From the NCBI GenBank assembly GCA_033762625.1, contig JANRLI010000016.1, positions 1-64,000 of the forward strand: a stretch of 64,000 bases of DNA, written 5' to 3'. Of this stretch, positions 28,232 through 37,791 are shown piece by piece (position 1 is the stretch's first letter; each line of letters begins with the position of its first letter). A program made the translations under genes and the position numbers. The notes under the pieces are model-generated. The model saw only the letters and a list, made by a program, of their open reading frames with translations. It ran no database searches and had not been told where the DNA came from. The DNA comes from Alphaproteobacteria bacterium (GTDB taxonomy: Bacteria; Pseudomonadota; Alphaproteobacteria; UBA9219; RGZA01).

Positions 28232-28835
28232 ACGCTCCTCCATTTTTACTTATCCAGCGGGACCATCCGCCAACAGCCACCATCTTGATAAGGCAAGGAA
28301 GCGCCACATAGGCAACAATTAACGCCACATGCTGTTCATCGCTGGTCATCTCCTGCCATACGCCGATAAACAATAATGGCAAACAGCCAAGCATTGCCGC
28401 CCCTTTGCCCACAGCCGCCATCATCGCCCAGTTTCGGCGGCGCTGCGGTTCATCATCCACGGATTGGTTCATTTGTTTCATGATATCAATCGGCATAAAA
28501 AAGTCGGCGCCGCTGGCAAATCCCGAGATAACGCACAGTGCGGCAAACGCCATATCATCGCCTGACTTTAAAAAGGCAGCGGCGCTGAACGTCAGAATAC
28601 TATAGACCATCGCCAGCCGCCACGTACGCAGCAGCCCGACATAGGACGCGATTTTATTCCACACCAGCATTCCGGTTGCGCCAGATGCAATGTAAAGCAA
28701 CAGGAATATCACCAGCATCGGCTCGGAATGGATAATGTCGCGCACATAAAAATAAAATAGCGTCGCAGCGATGGACGAGCCAAACATGCCCATCCCATAC
28801 CAGATTAGAAACTGGCCCACCGCATCAGGTCGCAT
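28191..28835 (-). CDS. half-size MFS transporter (C-terminal half only)
   Basis: A 214-residue membrane protein with about six segments. The sequence corresponds to the second half of a GPH/MFS-type transporter: GQFLIWYGMGMFGSSIAATL looks like helix 7 and FLLLYIASGATGMLVWNKIA like helix 8 of the full proteins found at this place in related clusters. The first six helices are missing. The gene starts cleanly by an 11-bp overlap with the CFA gene and has no frameshifted remnant upstream. It is either a functional half that dimerises or a decayed remnant. Confidence 0.7.
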   Translation of the reverse strand: MRPDAVGQFLIWYGMGMFGSSIAATLFYFYVRDIIHSEPMLVIFLLLYIASGATGMLVWNKIASYVGLLRTWRLAMVYSILTFSAAAFLKSGDDMAFAALCVISGFASGADFFMPIDIMKQMNQSVDDEPQRRRNWAMMAAVGKGAAMLGCLPLLFIGVWQEMTSDEQHVALIVAYVALPCLIKMVAVGGWSRWISKNGGAYEKISVRSDAYAA

Positions 28836-29988
28836 GGCGCAACTCCACCTGCATCACATCGGTGCGCCCCACATCGAATGATGCGGCACAAGCGGCCAGA
28901 TAAAGCCGCCACAACCGGATGAATGCATCGTCAAACCCAAGCGCACGCACCTCCGCGATCTTGGTATCGAAATTGGCAAGCCAACGTCTCAGTGTTTGCG
29001 CGTAATGCGTGCCGAAATGGAACTGATCGGCGATGCGTAATCCCACTTTTTGCGCCTCGGCTGCAAAACGCTCTGCGCTTGGCAACATACCGCCCGGAAA
29101 AATATAGGTGCGGATAAAATCGCCGCCCTTGCGGTAACTTTCGAAATATTTCTCCTGAATAAGAATGGTCTGAACCAGTGCGCGTCCTTGACGGCGCAAC
29201 CCTTCGCCCAACTTCTTGAAATAATCGCCCCAGTATTCTTCACCAACCGCCTCGAACATTTCGATGGATACAATGTTGTCGTACTGCTGTTTTTCGTGAC
29301 GGTAGTCCTGAAGCGCGATCTGCACCGGCTTATCCTTCAACCGTGTATCGGCATAATGCTTTTGTTCGTGGGAAAGCGTCAGTCCCTTGATGCGGTAATC
29401 CCCGCGGGCCACCGCGCGTTCGGCAAAACCGCCCCATCCGCACCCGATTTCCAACACATCGCCGCTCGGCAACATCCTATCAACCAAACGGTCATATTTG
29501 TTATGCTGCGCTTGTTCCAGCGATTGGTCATGGCCATCAAACAGCGCTGCCGAATACGTCATGCTGGGATCCAGCCATAAACTATAAAACGCATTGCCGA
29601 GATCGTAATGTGCTTCGATATTTTTTTTGCTGCCCTGCATGGTGTTGCGGCGGAATACGTATGACAACTTCACCAAGGCGCGTGAAAGAAAATTACCATA
29701 GATGTATTGTTCAAGCGCGGCTTCATTCTTGAGCCCCACCATCATAAACGCATAAAGATCATCGGCGTCCCACAATCCTTTGCGATAATCCTCGGCAAGG
29801 CCGATATCGCCTTTTCGCGCCATGTTCGGAATAACATCCCAACTGTAGAGACGCAGCGTCGCAACTGCGCCCGGCTCGCTTCCTGAAAACACATGCGATT
29901 TGCCGTTGGGCAGCACCACCGTCAGCGTGCCATAGCGCAGCAACGCAAGTGCTTTTAAAAATCCGTACGTAATTGTTTGGTTAAGCAT
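28825..29988 (-). CDS. cfa: cyclopropane-fatty-acyl-phospholipid synthase family methyltransferase
   Basis: A 387-residue SAM-dependent enzyme that adds a methylene or methyl group to the double bonds of phospholipid acyl chains. The SAM motif is LEIGCGWGGFAE; EAHYDLGNAFYSLWLD, MTYSAALF and VSIEMFEAVGEEYW are family marks of the active site. It sits between DUF1365 and the half MFS. Relatives in such clusters make cyclopropane or methylated/furan precursors of unsaturated lipids, so the product could be other than a cyclopropane. It has a 57-bp gap upstream, with a possible own promoter. Confidence 0.93.
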   Translation of the reverse strand: MLNQTITYGFLKALALLRYGTLTVVLPNGKSHVFSGSEPGAVATLRLYSWDVIPNMARKGDIGLAEDYRKGLWDADDLYAFMMVGLKNEAALEQYIYGNFLSRALVKLSYVFRRNTMQGSKKNIEAHYDLGNAFYSLWLDPSMTYSAALFDGHDQSLEQAQHNKYDRLVDRMLPSGDVLEIGCGWGGFAERAVARGDYRIKGLTLSHEQKHYADTRLKDKPVQIALQDYRHEKQQYDNIVSIEMFEAVGEEYWGDYFKKLGEGLRRQGRALVQTILIQEKYFESYRKGGDFIRTYIFPGGMLPSAERFAAEAQKVGLRIADQFHFGTHYAQTLRRWLANFDTKIAEVRALGFDDAFIRLWRLYLAACAASFDVGRTDVMQVELRHAT

Positions 29989-30045
29989 AGTTGGCCTTCT
30001 TGTATTAACAGGATGATTATAGTGTGCCCAGCCCTTGATGGCACA

Positions 30046-30840
30046 TTACAAATTCGTAAGCTTGGAACCAGCGCGGCTGGTTTGTTCAGGCAATTGTGGC
30101 GGCTTGTTAATATAACGAATGCGTTTCCACACCAGTTTGACTGCCTGCCAATGGATCAACAATACGGTCTTGATGGTCACAAACGGAATCGTGATGAACG
30201 CCTCAAGCAGCGCCGCAGCGGTCAGTGGCCGCAGATCACCGATGAGCGATGTGGCCAGCTGCTTTTCACCATTCGCATGGAAATAATCGATCCAGATACC
30301 AAGCTGGCGCGCGCCAGATGCGAAACGGAACGCATAATCCCCGCTGCGTTCCAGAAACGGCGATACATGAAACAGCTTTTCTCCGCGCAGAATCATGTCC
30401 TGATCAATCACATCACCCTCTGGCGGCAAGCATACATAGCTATGCGTTTCGCCGAATGTATTATTCACTTCTGCAATAACCGCGCACAGCTTCCCGTTTG
30501 GATGGTGCACCATCCAGAAACTGACCGGATTAAACACAAACCCCATAATGCGCGGCATGGCAACCAGACTTACAATTTTATCCGCTATATCCACGCCATG
30601 CTGGGCAAATAGCCGCGCAGCCCATTGACGCAAATCGCCGCCATCACGCGCGCCATGATCTTTGCGATAAAAACTGAACAGGGCGGGACGATCAACGCCG
30701 AATATCAAACCATGATTGCATTCATCCAGCTGGGTTAACGGCAAAACCATGTAATAGACATTATAGGTAAACCCATTCACGCGCGGAAAAAACCGCTTGT
30801 GCATCACCTTGGCCATAAATAGCTGCGGGCTTAGTTCCAT
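30046..30840 (-). CDS. DUF1365 protein
   Basis: A 264-residue DUF1365 protein. Conserved blocks: VMHKRFFPRVNGFTYNVYYM near the start, MPRIMGFVFNPVSFWMVHHP in the middle, and GEKLFHVSPFLERSGDYAFRF with an envelope-type strand. No enzyme activity is fixed for the family, though it always travels with the FAD oxidoreductase found just upstream and a CFA-type synthase just downstream. The start overlaps the oxidoreductase stop by 10 bp, so translation is coupled. A lipid-modifying role is inferred from context. Confidence 0.9.
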   Translation of the reverse strand: MELSPQLFMAKVMHKRFFPRVNGFTYNVYYMVLPLTQLDECNHGLIFGVDRPALFSFYRKDHGARDGGDLRQWAARLFAQHGVDIADKIVSLVAMPRIMGFVFNPVSFWMVHHPNGKLCAVIAEVNNTFGETHSYVCLPPEGDVIDQDMILRGEKLFHVSPFLERSGDYAFRFASGARQLGIWIDYFHANGEKQLATSLIGDLRPLTAAALLEAFITIPFVTIKTVLLIHWQAVKLVWKRIRYINKPPQLPEQTSRAGSKLTNL

Positions 30841-32084
30841 GGCACCACCGCGCCAAGCTGCCTTGCCACTTCCACCCCGCTGGAAAGACCGTCCTCATGA
30901 AAGCCATAGCGCGTCCATGCCCCGCAAAACCACATGTTATCTACACCTTGAATACGGCTTATCTCTTCTTGGGTTTGCATGGCGCCAGCATCAAATACCG
31001 GATGCTCAAAATGATGGATATTATAAATTTTATCTTCTGCCGGCATACGCGATGGATTAAGCGTGACAATCACCGGCGGCACATGTCGCAGATTTTGCAA
31101 ATTGTTCATCCAATAGCTTAACGAAACTGCCTGACCATTATCTTCGCGCTCCTCGCACAGATATACCCAGCTTGCCCAGCACGCGGCATTCTTTGGCATA
31201 AAACTGGTATCACTATGCAATACAACCTTGTTTGGCTGATAGCGCACGCGCGATAATAACCGGCGCTGATCTTGGGTGGGCTGCTTTAATAATGCCAAGG
31301 CCTGATCGGCATGGCATGCAAAAATCACCTGATCAAAACGGCGCACACCGCTCTGGCTTTCGATAACCACGCCATTGCTATCCGTGCTCACCGATATCAC
31401 GCCATCATTCAGCAATATGCGGTCGTTGAACGGCGCCGTGATGCGGGCAACATATTCGCGGCTACCCCCAGTTACCGTATGCCATTGCGGCTGGTCATTG
31501 ATGGTCAGCAAGCCATGATTATGAAAAAAGCGTACAAAGCTGCGCGCCGGAAATTCCAGCATTTGCTTTAACGGACAGCTCCAGATCGCGCCGCCCATGG
31601 CCAAAATAAAATAACGCCGGAACCACTCACCCATCTTCAGAGCATCAAGACACTGCCCCAGCGTGATGTCAGGTGCCGCATCCAGATACGCCAGCGCCTG
31701 TTTATGAAAGCGCAGCACATCGCTAACCATTTTCCAGAATTGCGGGCGCAAAATATTCCGGCACTGCGCAAAAATACTTTTTAAATCCTTGGTTCCGTAT
31801 TCCAGCCAACCATCATCAATGCTCGCTGCAAACGACATATCGCTGGGTTCATACGGAACGCCGGCATGGCTAAACAATCCCAGCAGGTTGGGGTAATTGC
31901 GTTTGTTGAATACAATAAATCCGGTATCGACGGGAACCTTGCCCTGCGGCGTTACAACATCCAGCGTGCGGCTATGCCCGCCGATATAATCGTTTTTTTC
32001 ATAGAGCGTTAATTGATGCTGAGGATGCAACAGATACGCCGCGCCAAGTCCTGAGATACCGGTTCCGATGATTGCAATGTTCAT
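30831..32084 (-). CDS. FAD-dependent amine-oxidase-like oxidoreductase
   Basis: A 417-residue flavoprotein with the dinucleotide motif IIGTGISGLGAAYLL and the GG doublet (EKNDYIGGHSRTLDV). It also has VPVDTGFIVFNKRNYPNLLG and a C-terminal FAD contact (NMWFCGAWTRYGFHEDGLSSGVEVARQL). It is related to phytoene-desaturase-like and amine oxidases; in DUF1365/CFA clusters such enzymes act on fatty acyl chains. It is the first gene of the ten-gene run, with a TTGTAA/TTACAA palindrome just upstream, and lies 49 bp after the histidine kinase. Confidence 0.9.
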   Translation of the reverse strand: MNIAIIGTGISGLGAAYLLHPQHQLTLYEKNDYIGGHSRTLDVVTPQGKVPVDTGFIVFNKRNYPNLLGLFSHAGVPYEPSDMSFAASIDDGWLEYGTKDLKSIFAQCRNILRPQFWKMVSDVLRFHKQALAYLDAAPDITLGQCLDALKMGEWFRRYFILAMGGAIWSCPLKQMLEFPARSFVRFFHNHGLLTINDQPQWHTVTGGSREYVARITAPFNDRILLNDGVISVSTDSNGVVIESQSGVRRFDQVIFACHADQALALLKQPTQDQRRLLSRVRYQPNKVVLHSDTSFMPKNAACWASWVYLCEEREDNGQAVSLSYWMNNLQNLRHVPPVIVTLNPSRMPAEDKIYNIHHFEHPVFDAGAMQTQEEISRIQGVDNMWFCGAWTRYGFHEDGLSSGVEVARQLGAVVPWN

Positions 32085-32111
32085 GAAGCTAAAATGCCTG
32101 ATTATGTTGAA

Positions 32112-32125
32112 TTGTAAAATTACAA
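32112..32125. promoter_or_regulatory. palindrome TTGTAA-AA-TTACAA
   Basis: A perfect 14-bp inverted repeat in the 49-bp gap between the histidine kinase and the FAD oxidoreductase. The related string AATTTGTAAT recurs upstream of the CFA gene, near 30050. It is a candidate operator for the stress gene run. Confidence 0.4.
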
Positions 32126-32133
32126 ATTGGTAA

Positions 32134-33135
32134 TTATCCGAACGTCACCTTAACAACCAATCCGGGCACGGCATCTTCCAACCGTATTGATGCTTTGTGC
32201 AGGTCTGCCACCGCCCGCACCAGCGAAAGGCCCAGCCCGTTGCCGGGGGTATGACGACTGCTATCGGCGCGATACAACCGGTCAAACACGCGCATTTTTT
32301 CATCATCCGCAATACCCGGGCCGCTATCCGCAATGGCTGCGCTGATAACACCATCCTGCTGGGCAAGCGTTACTGTAATCCGACCATTTTGCGGCGTGAA
32401 TTTTACTGCATTATCGACCAGATTGGCAAAAAGCTGAAACAGCAGATCCCTGTCACCCTTCATCTCTACCGCGCTGATGCGGCTGGAAACGGCAATCGCT
32501 TTTTCTTCGGCAATGGGCGCGTATAATTCCAACACATCATATAAAATTGTATGCAGTGCGACCGGCTTGAAGGCCTGCTGGTGCATGCCCTTTTCGATAT
32601 TGGCAATACGCAGCAATGCCTGAAAGGTTGAAAGAATGCGGTCCGTTTCCTGCAACGCGATGTCCACGCCAGCATGATCGCTCGCATCCGCCATTTTTTG
32701 CAACTGGCCGCGCAACCGTGACAACGGTGTTCTTAAATCATGCGCGATATTGTCGGAAACATCGCGCACATTCTGGATTAATTGCTCCATGCGCGACAAA
32801 AAGCTGTTCAGCAATTGCGCGAGATCGCTTAAATCGTCCCAGCGGTTTTCTACCTCGATGCGGCGCGTCAAATCACCCGTCTCGATAATCTGCCGCGCGG
32901 TTTCAGCAATCTGGTTCACGCGCCCCACCACAAAGAGGCTGATGTAAAAGCTTATAACAACAATAATCACCATCGCCGCCAGCGCCGCGCCGCCCAGCCA
33001 GAAGAATAACGGATCTTCAATTGGCGAATGCACGCCTAGGGCATAAATCACAAATGCGGCAGCAAGCGCGAGCAGCATCAAGAACAACGATGCCATGACA
33101 AAGCTGGAGCTGGTAAAATATCCCCTACGTTTCAT
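32134..33135 (-). CDS. sensor histidine kinase (OmpR-system type)
   Basis: A 333-residue membrane kinase. Two membrane segments (near residues 10-32 and 43-67) enclose only a very short periplasmic loop, so it probably senses in the membrane. Then come HAMP, the H-box NIAHDLRTPLSRLRGQL, the N-box FANLVDNAVKFTPQNG, and the G boxes IADSGPGI and GNGLGLSLV. I start it at the ATG at 33135, inside the last codons of the response regulator; an ATG at 33144 is also open. The missing loop hints at lipid- or membrane-state sensing, which would suit the lipid-modification genes downstream (inference). Confidence 0.92.
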   Translation of the reverse strand: MKRRGYFTSSSFVMASLFLMLLALAAAFVIYALGVHSPIEDPLFFWLGGAALAAMVIIVVISFYISLFVVGRVNQIAETARQIIETGDLTRRIEVENRWDDLSDLAQLLNSFLSRMEQLIQNVRDVSDNIAHDLRTPLSRLRGQLQKMADASDHAGVDIALQETDRILSTFQALLRIANIEKGMHQQAFKPVALHTILYDVLELYAPIAEEKAIAVSSRISAVEMKGDRDLLFQLFANLVDNAVKFTPQNGRITVTLAQQDGVISAAIADSGPGIADDEKMRVFDRLYRADSSRHTPGNGLGLSLVRAVADLHKASIRLEDAVPGLVVKVTFG

Positions 33136-33799
33136 CAAGTACATACCCCGCGCCGCGAATGGTTTTTAACAGCTGCACGTCAAACCCTTTATCGATTTTG
33201 CTGCGCAATCGGCTGATATGCACGTCAATCACATTGGTCTGCGGATCAAACATATAATCCCATACCGCTTCCAGCAGCATCGCGCGCGTAACGGTCTGCC
33301 CGCGATTACGGGCCAGATATTCCAACAGCCGGAATTCACGTCCCTGCAAGCCGATAATCTTTCCGCCGCGCGTGACTTTGCGCGCCAAAAGATCGATCAC
33401 CAGATCACCGATGACAATGCGCGTTTCGCCCGCATTGGCACTTGCGCGCCGCGCCAGAATTTCCAGCCGTGCCAGCAGCTCTTCAATCGCAACCGGCTTA
33501 ACCAGATAATCATCCCCGCCGCTGCGCAGCCCTTTCACACGGTCATCCACCTCACCCAATGCGCTCAGGATCAATATCGGCGTGGTTTGTCCGTTCGCAC
33601 GGAGCGCCGCAATAATTTCCAACCCATCCATTTTCGGCAACATGCGGTCAATGACCAGCACATCATGCGTATTGGATTTGGCTGACTTTAAGCCGGCCAC
33701 ACCATCATCGGCACAGCTCACTTTGTGGCCCGCTGCTTCCAATGCTTCGGCAAGCTGCTGGCTTTGTGCCTTATCGTCTTCGATGAGAAGGATCTTCAT
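33125..33799 (-). CDS. OmpR/PhoB family response regulator
   Basis: A 224-residue two-domain regulator: receiver with the acidic pair ED (IEDDKAQ), phosphorylated Asp51 (LVIDRMLPKMDGLE) and Lys of the LVKPVAIEELLAR segment, then a winged-helix DNA-binding domain (GREFRLLEYLARNRGQTVTRAMLLEAVW, VIDVHISRLRSKID). It overlaps the kinase at its 3' end and ArsC at its 5' end by 4 bp. It is a probable regulator of adjacent genes in the same run. Confidence 0.95.
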   Translation of the reverse strand: MKILLIEDDKAQSQQLAEALEAAGHKVSCADDGVAGLKSAKSNTHDVLVIDRMLPKMDGLEIIAALRANGQTTPILILSALGEVDDRVKGLRSGGDDYLVKPVAIEELLARLEILARRASANAGETRIVIGDLVIDLLARKVTRGGKIIGLQGREFRLLEYLARNRGQTVTRAMLLEAVWDYMFDPQTNVIDVHISRLRSKIDKGFDVQLLKTIRGAGYVLDET

Positions 33800-34209
33800 G
33801 GTTTTTTCTGAAACACCACAACCTCGCCATCTTCCTTGGTGAATGTGCCGATATGGGGGTTGGGTAAAAGTTCCAGCACTGTTTCAGAAGGTCGGCATAG
33901 CCGCGCGCCTTTTTCCGTCACGACAATGGGACGGTTCATCAAGATAGGATGCGCCACCATGAAATCGATGAGTTGATGTTCAGTCCATTTCGGATCAGCC
34001 AATTGCAGTTCGTGATAAGGCGTTCCTTTTTCGCGCAGCAATTCGCGCGCCGTGATACCCATCGCCTTAATCAGTTCCACCAGCCGTTCGCGCGGTGGCG
34101 GATTTTTCAGATATTCGATAACTTCAGGTTCCACGCCCGATTGGCGGATCATCGCCAACGTATTTCGTGACGTTCCACAGGCGGGGTTATGATAAATAAT
34201 TATCGACAT
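33796..34209 (-). CDS. arsC: arsenate reductase (ArsC, glutaredoxin-dependent)
   Basis: A 137-residue ArsC of the thioredoxin fold that reduces arsenate to arsenite with glutathione and glutaredoxin. The catalytic cysteine is in NPACGTSRNTL; the anion site residues occur in LMNRPIVVTEKGARLCRP. The ATG at 34209 (or 34212) has an AAGG site. It is not next to arsB or acr3, and lies between the ABC exporter and the two-component genes, overlapping the regulator by 4 bp. Such isolated ArsC genes may also serve other redox roles. Confidence 0.92.
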   Translation of the reverse strand: MSIIIYHNPACGTSRNTLAMIRQSGVEPEVIEYLKNPPPRERLVELIKAMGITARELLREKGTPYHELQLADPKWTEHQLIDFMVAHPILMNRPIVVTEKGARLCRPSETVLELLPNPHIGTFTKEDGEVVVFQKKP

Positions 34210-34225
34210 CATGTAGCCTTGTTGC

Positions 34226-34987
34226 CTATTTGCGCAAGCGATAACCGGTTCTAAACATCCATGCGATAATCGCAATTGAAATGGTTGTGAAAGCGGTAAT
34301 CATGATGACGCTGGTGGCAAGGCTGACATCGCCATGCTCGTAAAAACTCCAGCGAAACCCGCTAACCAGATACACAACCGGGTTCAGCATGGACACACCG
34401 CGCCAGAATTCCGGCAACATGTTCACCGAATAAAAGCTGCCGCCAAGAAAGGTCAGCGGCGTAACGATAAGTAAGGGTATAAGTTGTAATTTTTCAAACC
34501 CGTCCGCCCAGATGCCGATAATAAAGCCCATCAAACTGAAGGTCACGCTGGTCATCACCAGAAAAAACAGCATCCAGAACGGATGCATGATGCGCATCGG
34601 CACAAAAAACGCGGCGGTAATCAGCACAATCGAACCAATAAGCACCGATTTACTGGCGGCCGCGCCAACATACCCGATGATGATTTCAACATAAGATAAC
34701 GGCGCAGAAAGAATTTCATAAATCGTGCCTGTAAACCTTGGAAAATAAATGCCAAACGAAGCATTGGAAATGCTTTGCCCCAAAATGGTCAACATGACGA
34801 GGCCCGGCACAATAAATGCGCCATACGGAATATCATTTATCGACTGAATACGCGAACCGATTGCCGCGCCAAACACAATAAAATATAAAACGGTTGAAAT
34901 CACCGGCGATGCAATACTTTGCCCAATCGTGCGCCAGGTACGGCTCATTTCGAAATTATAGATCGCTGCAATGCCACGTGTATTCAT
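34226..34987 (-). CDS. ABC-2 type transporter permease
   Basis: A 253-residue permease of the ABC-2 family (YadH-like) with six membrane segments (for example [47 protein letters not shown]). It pairs with the ATPase gene immediately upstream, sharing a stop/start TAATG. Members export polysaccharide, lipid or drug substrates; the substrate here is unknown. Confidence 0.92.
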   Translation of the reverse strand: MNTRGIAAIYNFEMSRTWRTIGQSIASPVISTVLYFIVFGAAIGSRIQSINDIPYGAFIVPGLVMLTILGQSISNASFGIYFPRFTGTIYEILSAPLSYVEIIIGYVGAAASKSVLIGSIVLITAAFFVPMRIMHPFWMLFFLVMTSVTFSLMGFIIGIWADGFEKLQLIPLLIVTPLTFLGGSFYSVNMLPEFWRGVSMLNPVVYLVSGFRWSFYEHGDVSLATSVIMITAFTTISIAIIAWMFRTGYRLRK

Positions 34988-35937
34988 TAAACACCTACCA
35001 ATTGGATAAAGATTTCTTCAAGGCTGCTTTGGCGGCTGTCAATTTCCTTGGGGCGGATATTATTTGCCCGCAACACCTCCATCATATCGGAAACGTCATG
35101 CGTCACATGGTGGGAATTATACGTGTAAATCAGCTTGGCGCCATTTTCAGCAAGCGCCATGTCATAGCCTGACAGCCCGGCAGGAATGGTTTGGATCGCA
35201 TCGCGCAGCGTGAACACCATCTGGCGCTTGCCCATTTTTTGCATCAGCACTTCTTTTGCTTCGGTTAATATCAGCTTGCCTTTGTTGATCACGCCAATCC
35301 GGTCGGCCATTTCTTCGGCTTCTTCAATATAATGTGTTGTCAAAATCACCGTCACGCCGGTTTCACGTAAGCTGCGCACCTGCGCCCACATCGATTTACG
35401 CAGCTCAACATCAACGCCTGCCGTTGGCTCATCAAGAAACAGAACCTCCGGTTCATGCGATAACGCCTTGGCAATCATCACGCGGCGCTTCATTCCGCCC
35501 GACAGCTTGCGGATTTGTTCATCTTTTTTATCCCACAGCGATAAGTCTTTCAGCGTTTTTTCGATGATATCGGGATTTTTTGGTTTGCCGAATAATCCGC
35601 GGCTGAAACTTACGGTGTTCCATACGGATTCAAACGCATCGGTGGTCAGTTCCTGCGGCACCAGCCCGATTGCGATGCGCGCTGCGCGGTAATTACGAAT
35701 AGTGTCATGCCCGCAGACCGTAATACTTCCGCTGCTGGGCTGCACAATACCGCATACCGCATTAATCAGCGTTGTCTTGCCCGCACCATTGGGACCAAGC
35801 AATGCAAAAATTTCACCGCGTTTAATTTCAAGATTGATGTCGGCAAGCGCTTTAAATCCATTATCATAACTTTTACTAAGGGCAGAAATGACAATCGCAT
35901 TCGCATTAACACTGGGGTCAGGCATAAAATCGGGCAT
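34987..35937 (-). CDS. ABC transporter ATP-binding protein
   Basis: A 316-residue ATPase with Walker A ([14 protein letters not shown]), signature ([15 protein letters not shown]), Walker B ([12 protein letters not shown]) and the switch His ([12 protein letters not shown]). It has a ~90-residue C-terminal extension as in YadG-type exporters. First gene of the long minus-strand run; its upstream 160-bp gap to the divergent gene at 36098 should hold the promoter. Confidence 0.95.
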   Translation of the reverse strand: MPDFMPDPSVNANAIVISALSKSYDNGFKALADINLEIKRGEIFALLGPNGAGKTTLINAVCGIVQPSSGSITVCGHDTIRNYRAARIAIGLVPQELTTDAFESVWNTVSFSRGLFGKPKNPDIIEKTLKDLSLWDKKDEQIRKLSGGMKRRVMIAKALSHEPEVLFLDEPTAGVDVELRKSMWAQVRSLRETGVTVILTTHYIEEAEEMADRIGVINKGKLILTEAKEVLMQKMGKRQMVFTLRDAIQTIPAGLSGYDMALAENGAKLIYTYNSHHVTHDVSDMMEVLRANNIRPKEIDSRQSSLEEIFIQLVGV

Positions 35938-36097
35938 GAAAGGCTTTCCAAGGAAGCAGCTTAAAGACCTTAATATATATACTGAAAGCCCAATTTAAAG
36001 GCCATGCGTATATTTCATATCCCAAACCTTGTTGTGGATATGGAAGAACTAGTGCAGATTAGCAGCATATTTTTAAAACCATAAATCACCGGCATAT

Positions 36098-37240
36098 ATG
36101 TCTATTTATAGTGAATTACCAACCCTGTCAGAACTGCGTAACAGCAGCGCATTTTTAAAACTCGCCAAGGTTCACCAGCGTCTTAAAAACGGTGGGCACG
36201 ACAAACGCTCGTTCCGCACAGCAGAAGAAGCGATTGTCGAACTGAACAGACTGAAGGGCTTTGTCGGTCAGGGATCCAGCGATACGTCCGATGCGCTGGG
36301 CAATCATCCGAAAAAAGTAGAGGAATGGGGTTTTTCATCCTCCAATTTCTTCTTTGTACGCGATGATACGCGCGGCGGCGCTAGCGATAACGCGAATGAT
36401 ACCCGTGAATGGGTTTATCTGGTTTGCATCCGCTCCGATATGCAGCATAAATTCGGCGCACTGAGCATGCGGCGTTTTCCGGTACGCATGCAATTCAAGC
36501 ATATACGCGAGCGCTTGCTGCAACGGTCCGGTACGTTGCTGGATCTCAATAGCGATCCGATCATTTTTACCGCGTTGGCAGGAACGCTTCTTGCGCATCA
36601 ATTACCATTGATTGCCAAAGCTCCCAAACACGAAGGCATGTATCCGGTTTTCCTGCCACAGCCACAAGGCATGTTTTTGTGTTACGGCAAACCGTGCGCA
36701 ACCGATGATTTTAACTACACCTATGGTGAATTCATCCGCTGGATAAAAGATGCGCCGCTGGCGGCACCCGCAGGAAAAAAAGCTTTGCCCGGCCTTGGTG
36801 CGCCGATGAAACCAGCGCTTCCTGGCCTACCTGGTATTACGCCATCATCGCCTGCATCACGGCCATTTTTACAAGCCGCGTTGCCGGAGCGATGTGTGAT
36901 TTCTGAAATCAAGCCAACTTTTTTCCCTGCACTTGAACTTGAGATCAACACCTACATCGATGCACGAATGATGAAGGGTGCGCAGCGTGGTCTGTTTAAC
37001 CAGCAGCTAGTCCAGTTACTGGATGATGCAGAATTCTTAGCCAGCACAAGCATCATTGTGAGCACTTATACGATTGGTAATATACCCATCTCACAAGCAG
37101 ACAAAGCAATGATTGGCAGAATTGCCTATGCAGAAAACATGCTGCGCGGTATTATTCTTGGGCGTGAATGGGCGGATGCATCAAAACATTCCATCCGTTC
37201 TTACATCAACAAGACTGATCCGCTTAACGATCCCACCTAA
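36098..37240 (+). CDS. unknown cytoplasmic protein
   Basis: I do not recognise this 380-residue protein. It has no signal peptide or membrane segment. Residues 1-215 form one folded unit (SNFFFVRDDTRGG, WVYLVCIRSDMQHKFG, RFPVRMQFKHIRERLL); a Pro/Ala/Gly linker (PAGKKALPGLGAPMKPALPG) near residues 225-255 leads to a helical C-terminal unit ending SYINKTDPLNDPT. It precedes ohr by 20 bp on the same strand and may be cotranscribed with it. Confidence 0.7.
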   Translation: MSIYSELPTLSELRNSSAFLKLAKVHQRLKNGGHDKRSFRTAEEAIVELNRLKGFVGQGSSDTSDALGNHPKKVEEWGFSSSNFFFVRDDTRGGASDNANDTREWVYLVCIRSDMQHKFGALSMRRFPVRMQFKHIRERLLQRSGTLLDLNSDPIIFTALAGTLLAHQLPLIAKAPKHEGMYPVFLPQPQGMFLCYGKPCATDDFNYTYGEFIRWIKDAPLAAPAGKKALPGLGAPMKPALPGLPGITPSSPASRPFLQAALPERCVISEIKPTFFPALELEINTYIDARMMKGAQRGLFNQQLVQLLDDAEFLASTSIIVSTYTIGNIPISQADKAMIGRIAYAENMLRGIILGREWADASKHSIRSYINKTDPLNDPT

Positions 37241-37260
37241 CCCGCTAGAGGAGAACCATC

Positions 37261-37716
37261 ATGGCTGCATACACCATCAAACCGCTCGTAACTGCTACTG
37301 CAAACTCAACAGGCGGCCGCAACGGTCACTCGGAAACAACCGATGGATCGGTCAGCGTGAATTTATCCGTGCGCAAGGAAATGGGCGGCCCCGGCCTTCC
37401 AAATACCACAACTCCTGAACATTTATTTGCTGCGGGTTATGCGGCATGCTTTGGCGGCGCGCTTGATTTCATTGCCACCAAACATAAAAAAGACGCATCA
37501 GGCGCAACGGTTACCTGCGAAACATCGGTTGGTCCACGCGAAGGCGGCGGGTTTGGCATTGCGGTAAAAATGCGCGTGAAGGTTCCAAACCTTTCCCAAG
37601 CAGATGCACAGCAACTGGTGAATGAAGCGCACGAAACCATCTGCCCTTACAGCCATGCAACGCGCGGCAATATCGATGTAAGCTTTGCTGTTGAAGGAAT
37701 GGCGCAGGCCGCCTAA
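37261..37716 (+). CDS. ohr: Ohr/OsmC family peroxiredoxin, organic hydroperoxide resistance
   Basis: A 151-residue thiol peroxidase of the Ohr group that reduces organic (lipid) hydroperoxides using lipoyl protein partners. The two catalytic cysteines are Cys63 (YAACFGGAL) and Cys128 (ETICPYSHATRGN); the conserved Arg is in VRKEMGGPG. The ATG has an AGAGGAG site. A strong terminator follows. It is close to, but on the other strand from, the photo-oxidative run. Confidence 0.95.
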   Translation: MAAYTIKPLVTATANSTGGRNGHSETTDGSVSVNLSVRKEMGGPGLPNTTTPEHLFAAGYAACFGGALDFIATKHKKDASGATVTCETSVGPREGGGFGIAVKMRVKVPNLSQADAQQLVNEAHETICPYSHATRGNIDVSFAVEGMAQAA

Positions 37717-37742
37717 GCAAGCCGAATATCAGGCCAACTATC

Positions 37743-37791
37743 AGGCCACAATCCCGTTACGCGCTACGCGGATGGGGTTGTGGCCTTTTTT
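37743..37791 (+). terminator. rho-independent terminator after ohr
   Basis: AGGCCACAA-t-CCC pairs with GGG-g-TTGTGGCCT, a 12-bp stem, then TTTTTT. The loop contains a second short GCG/CGC stem. Confidence 0.88.
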
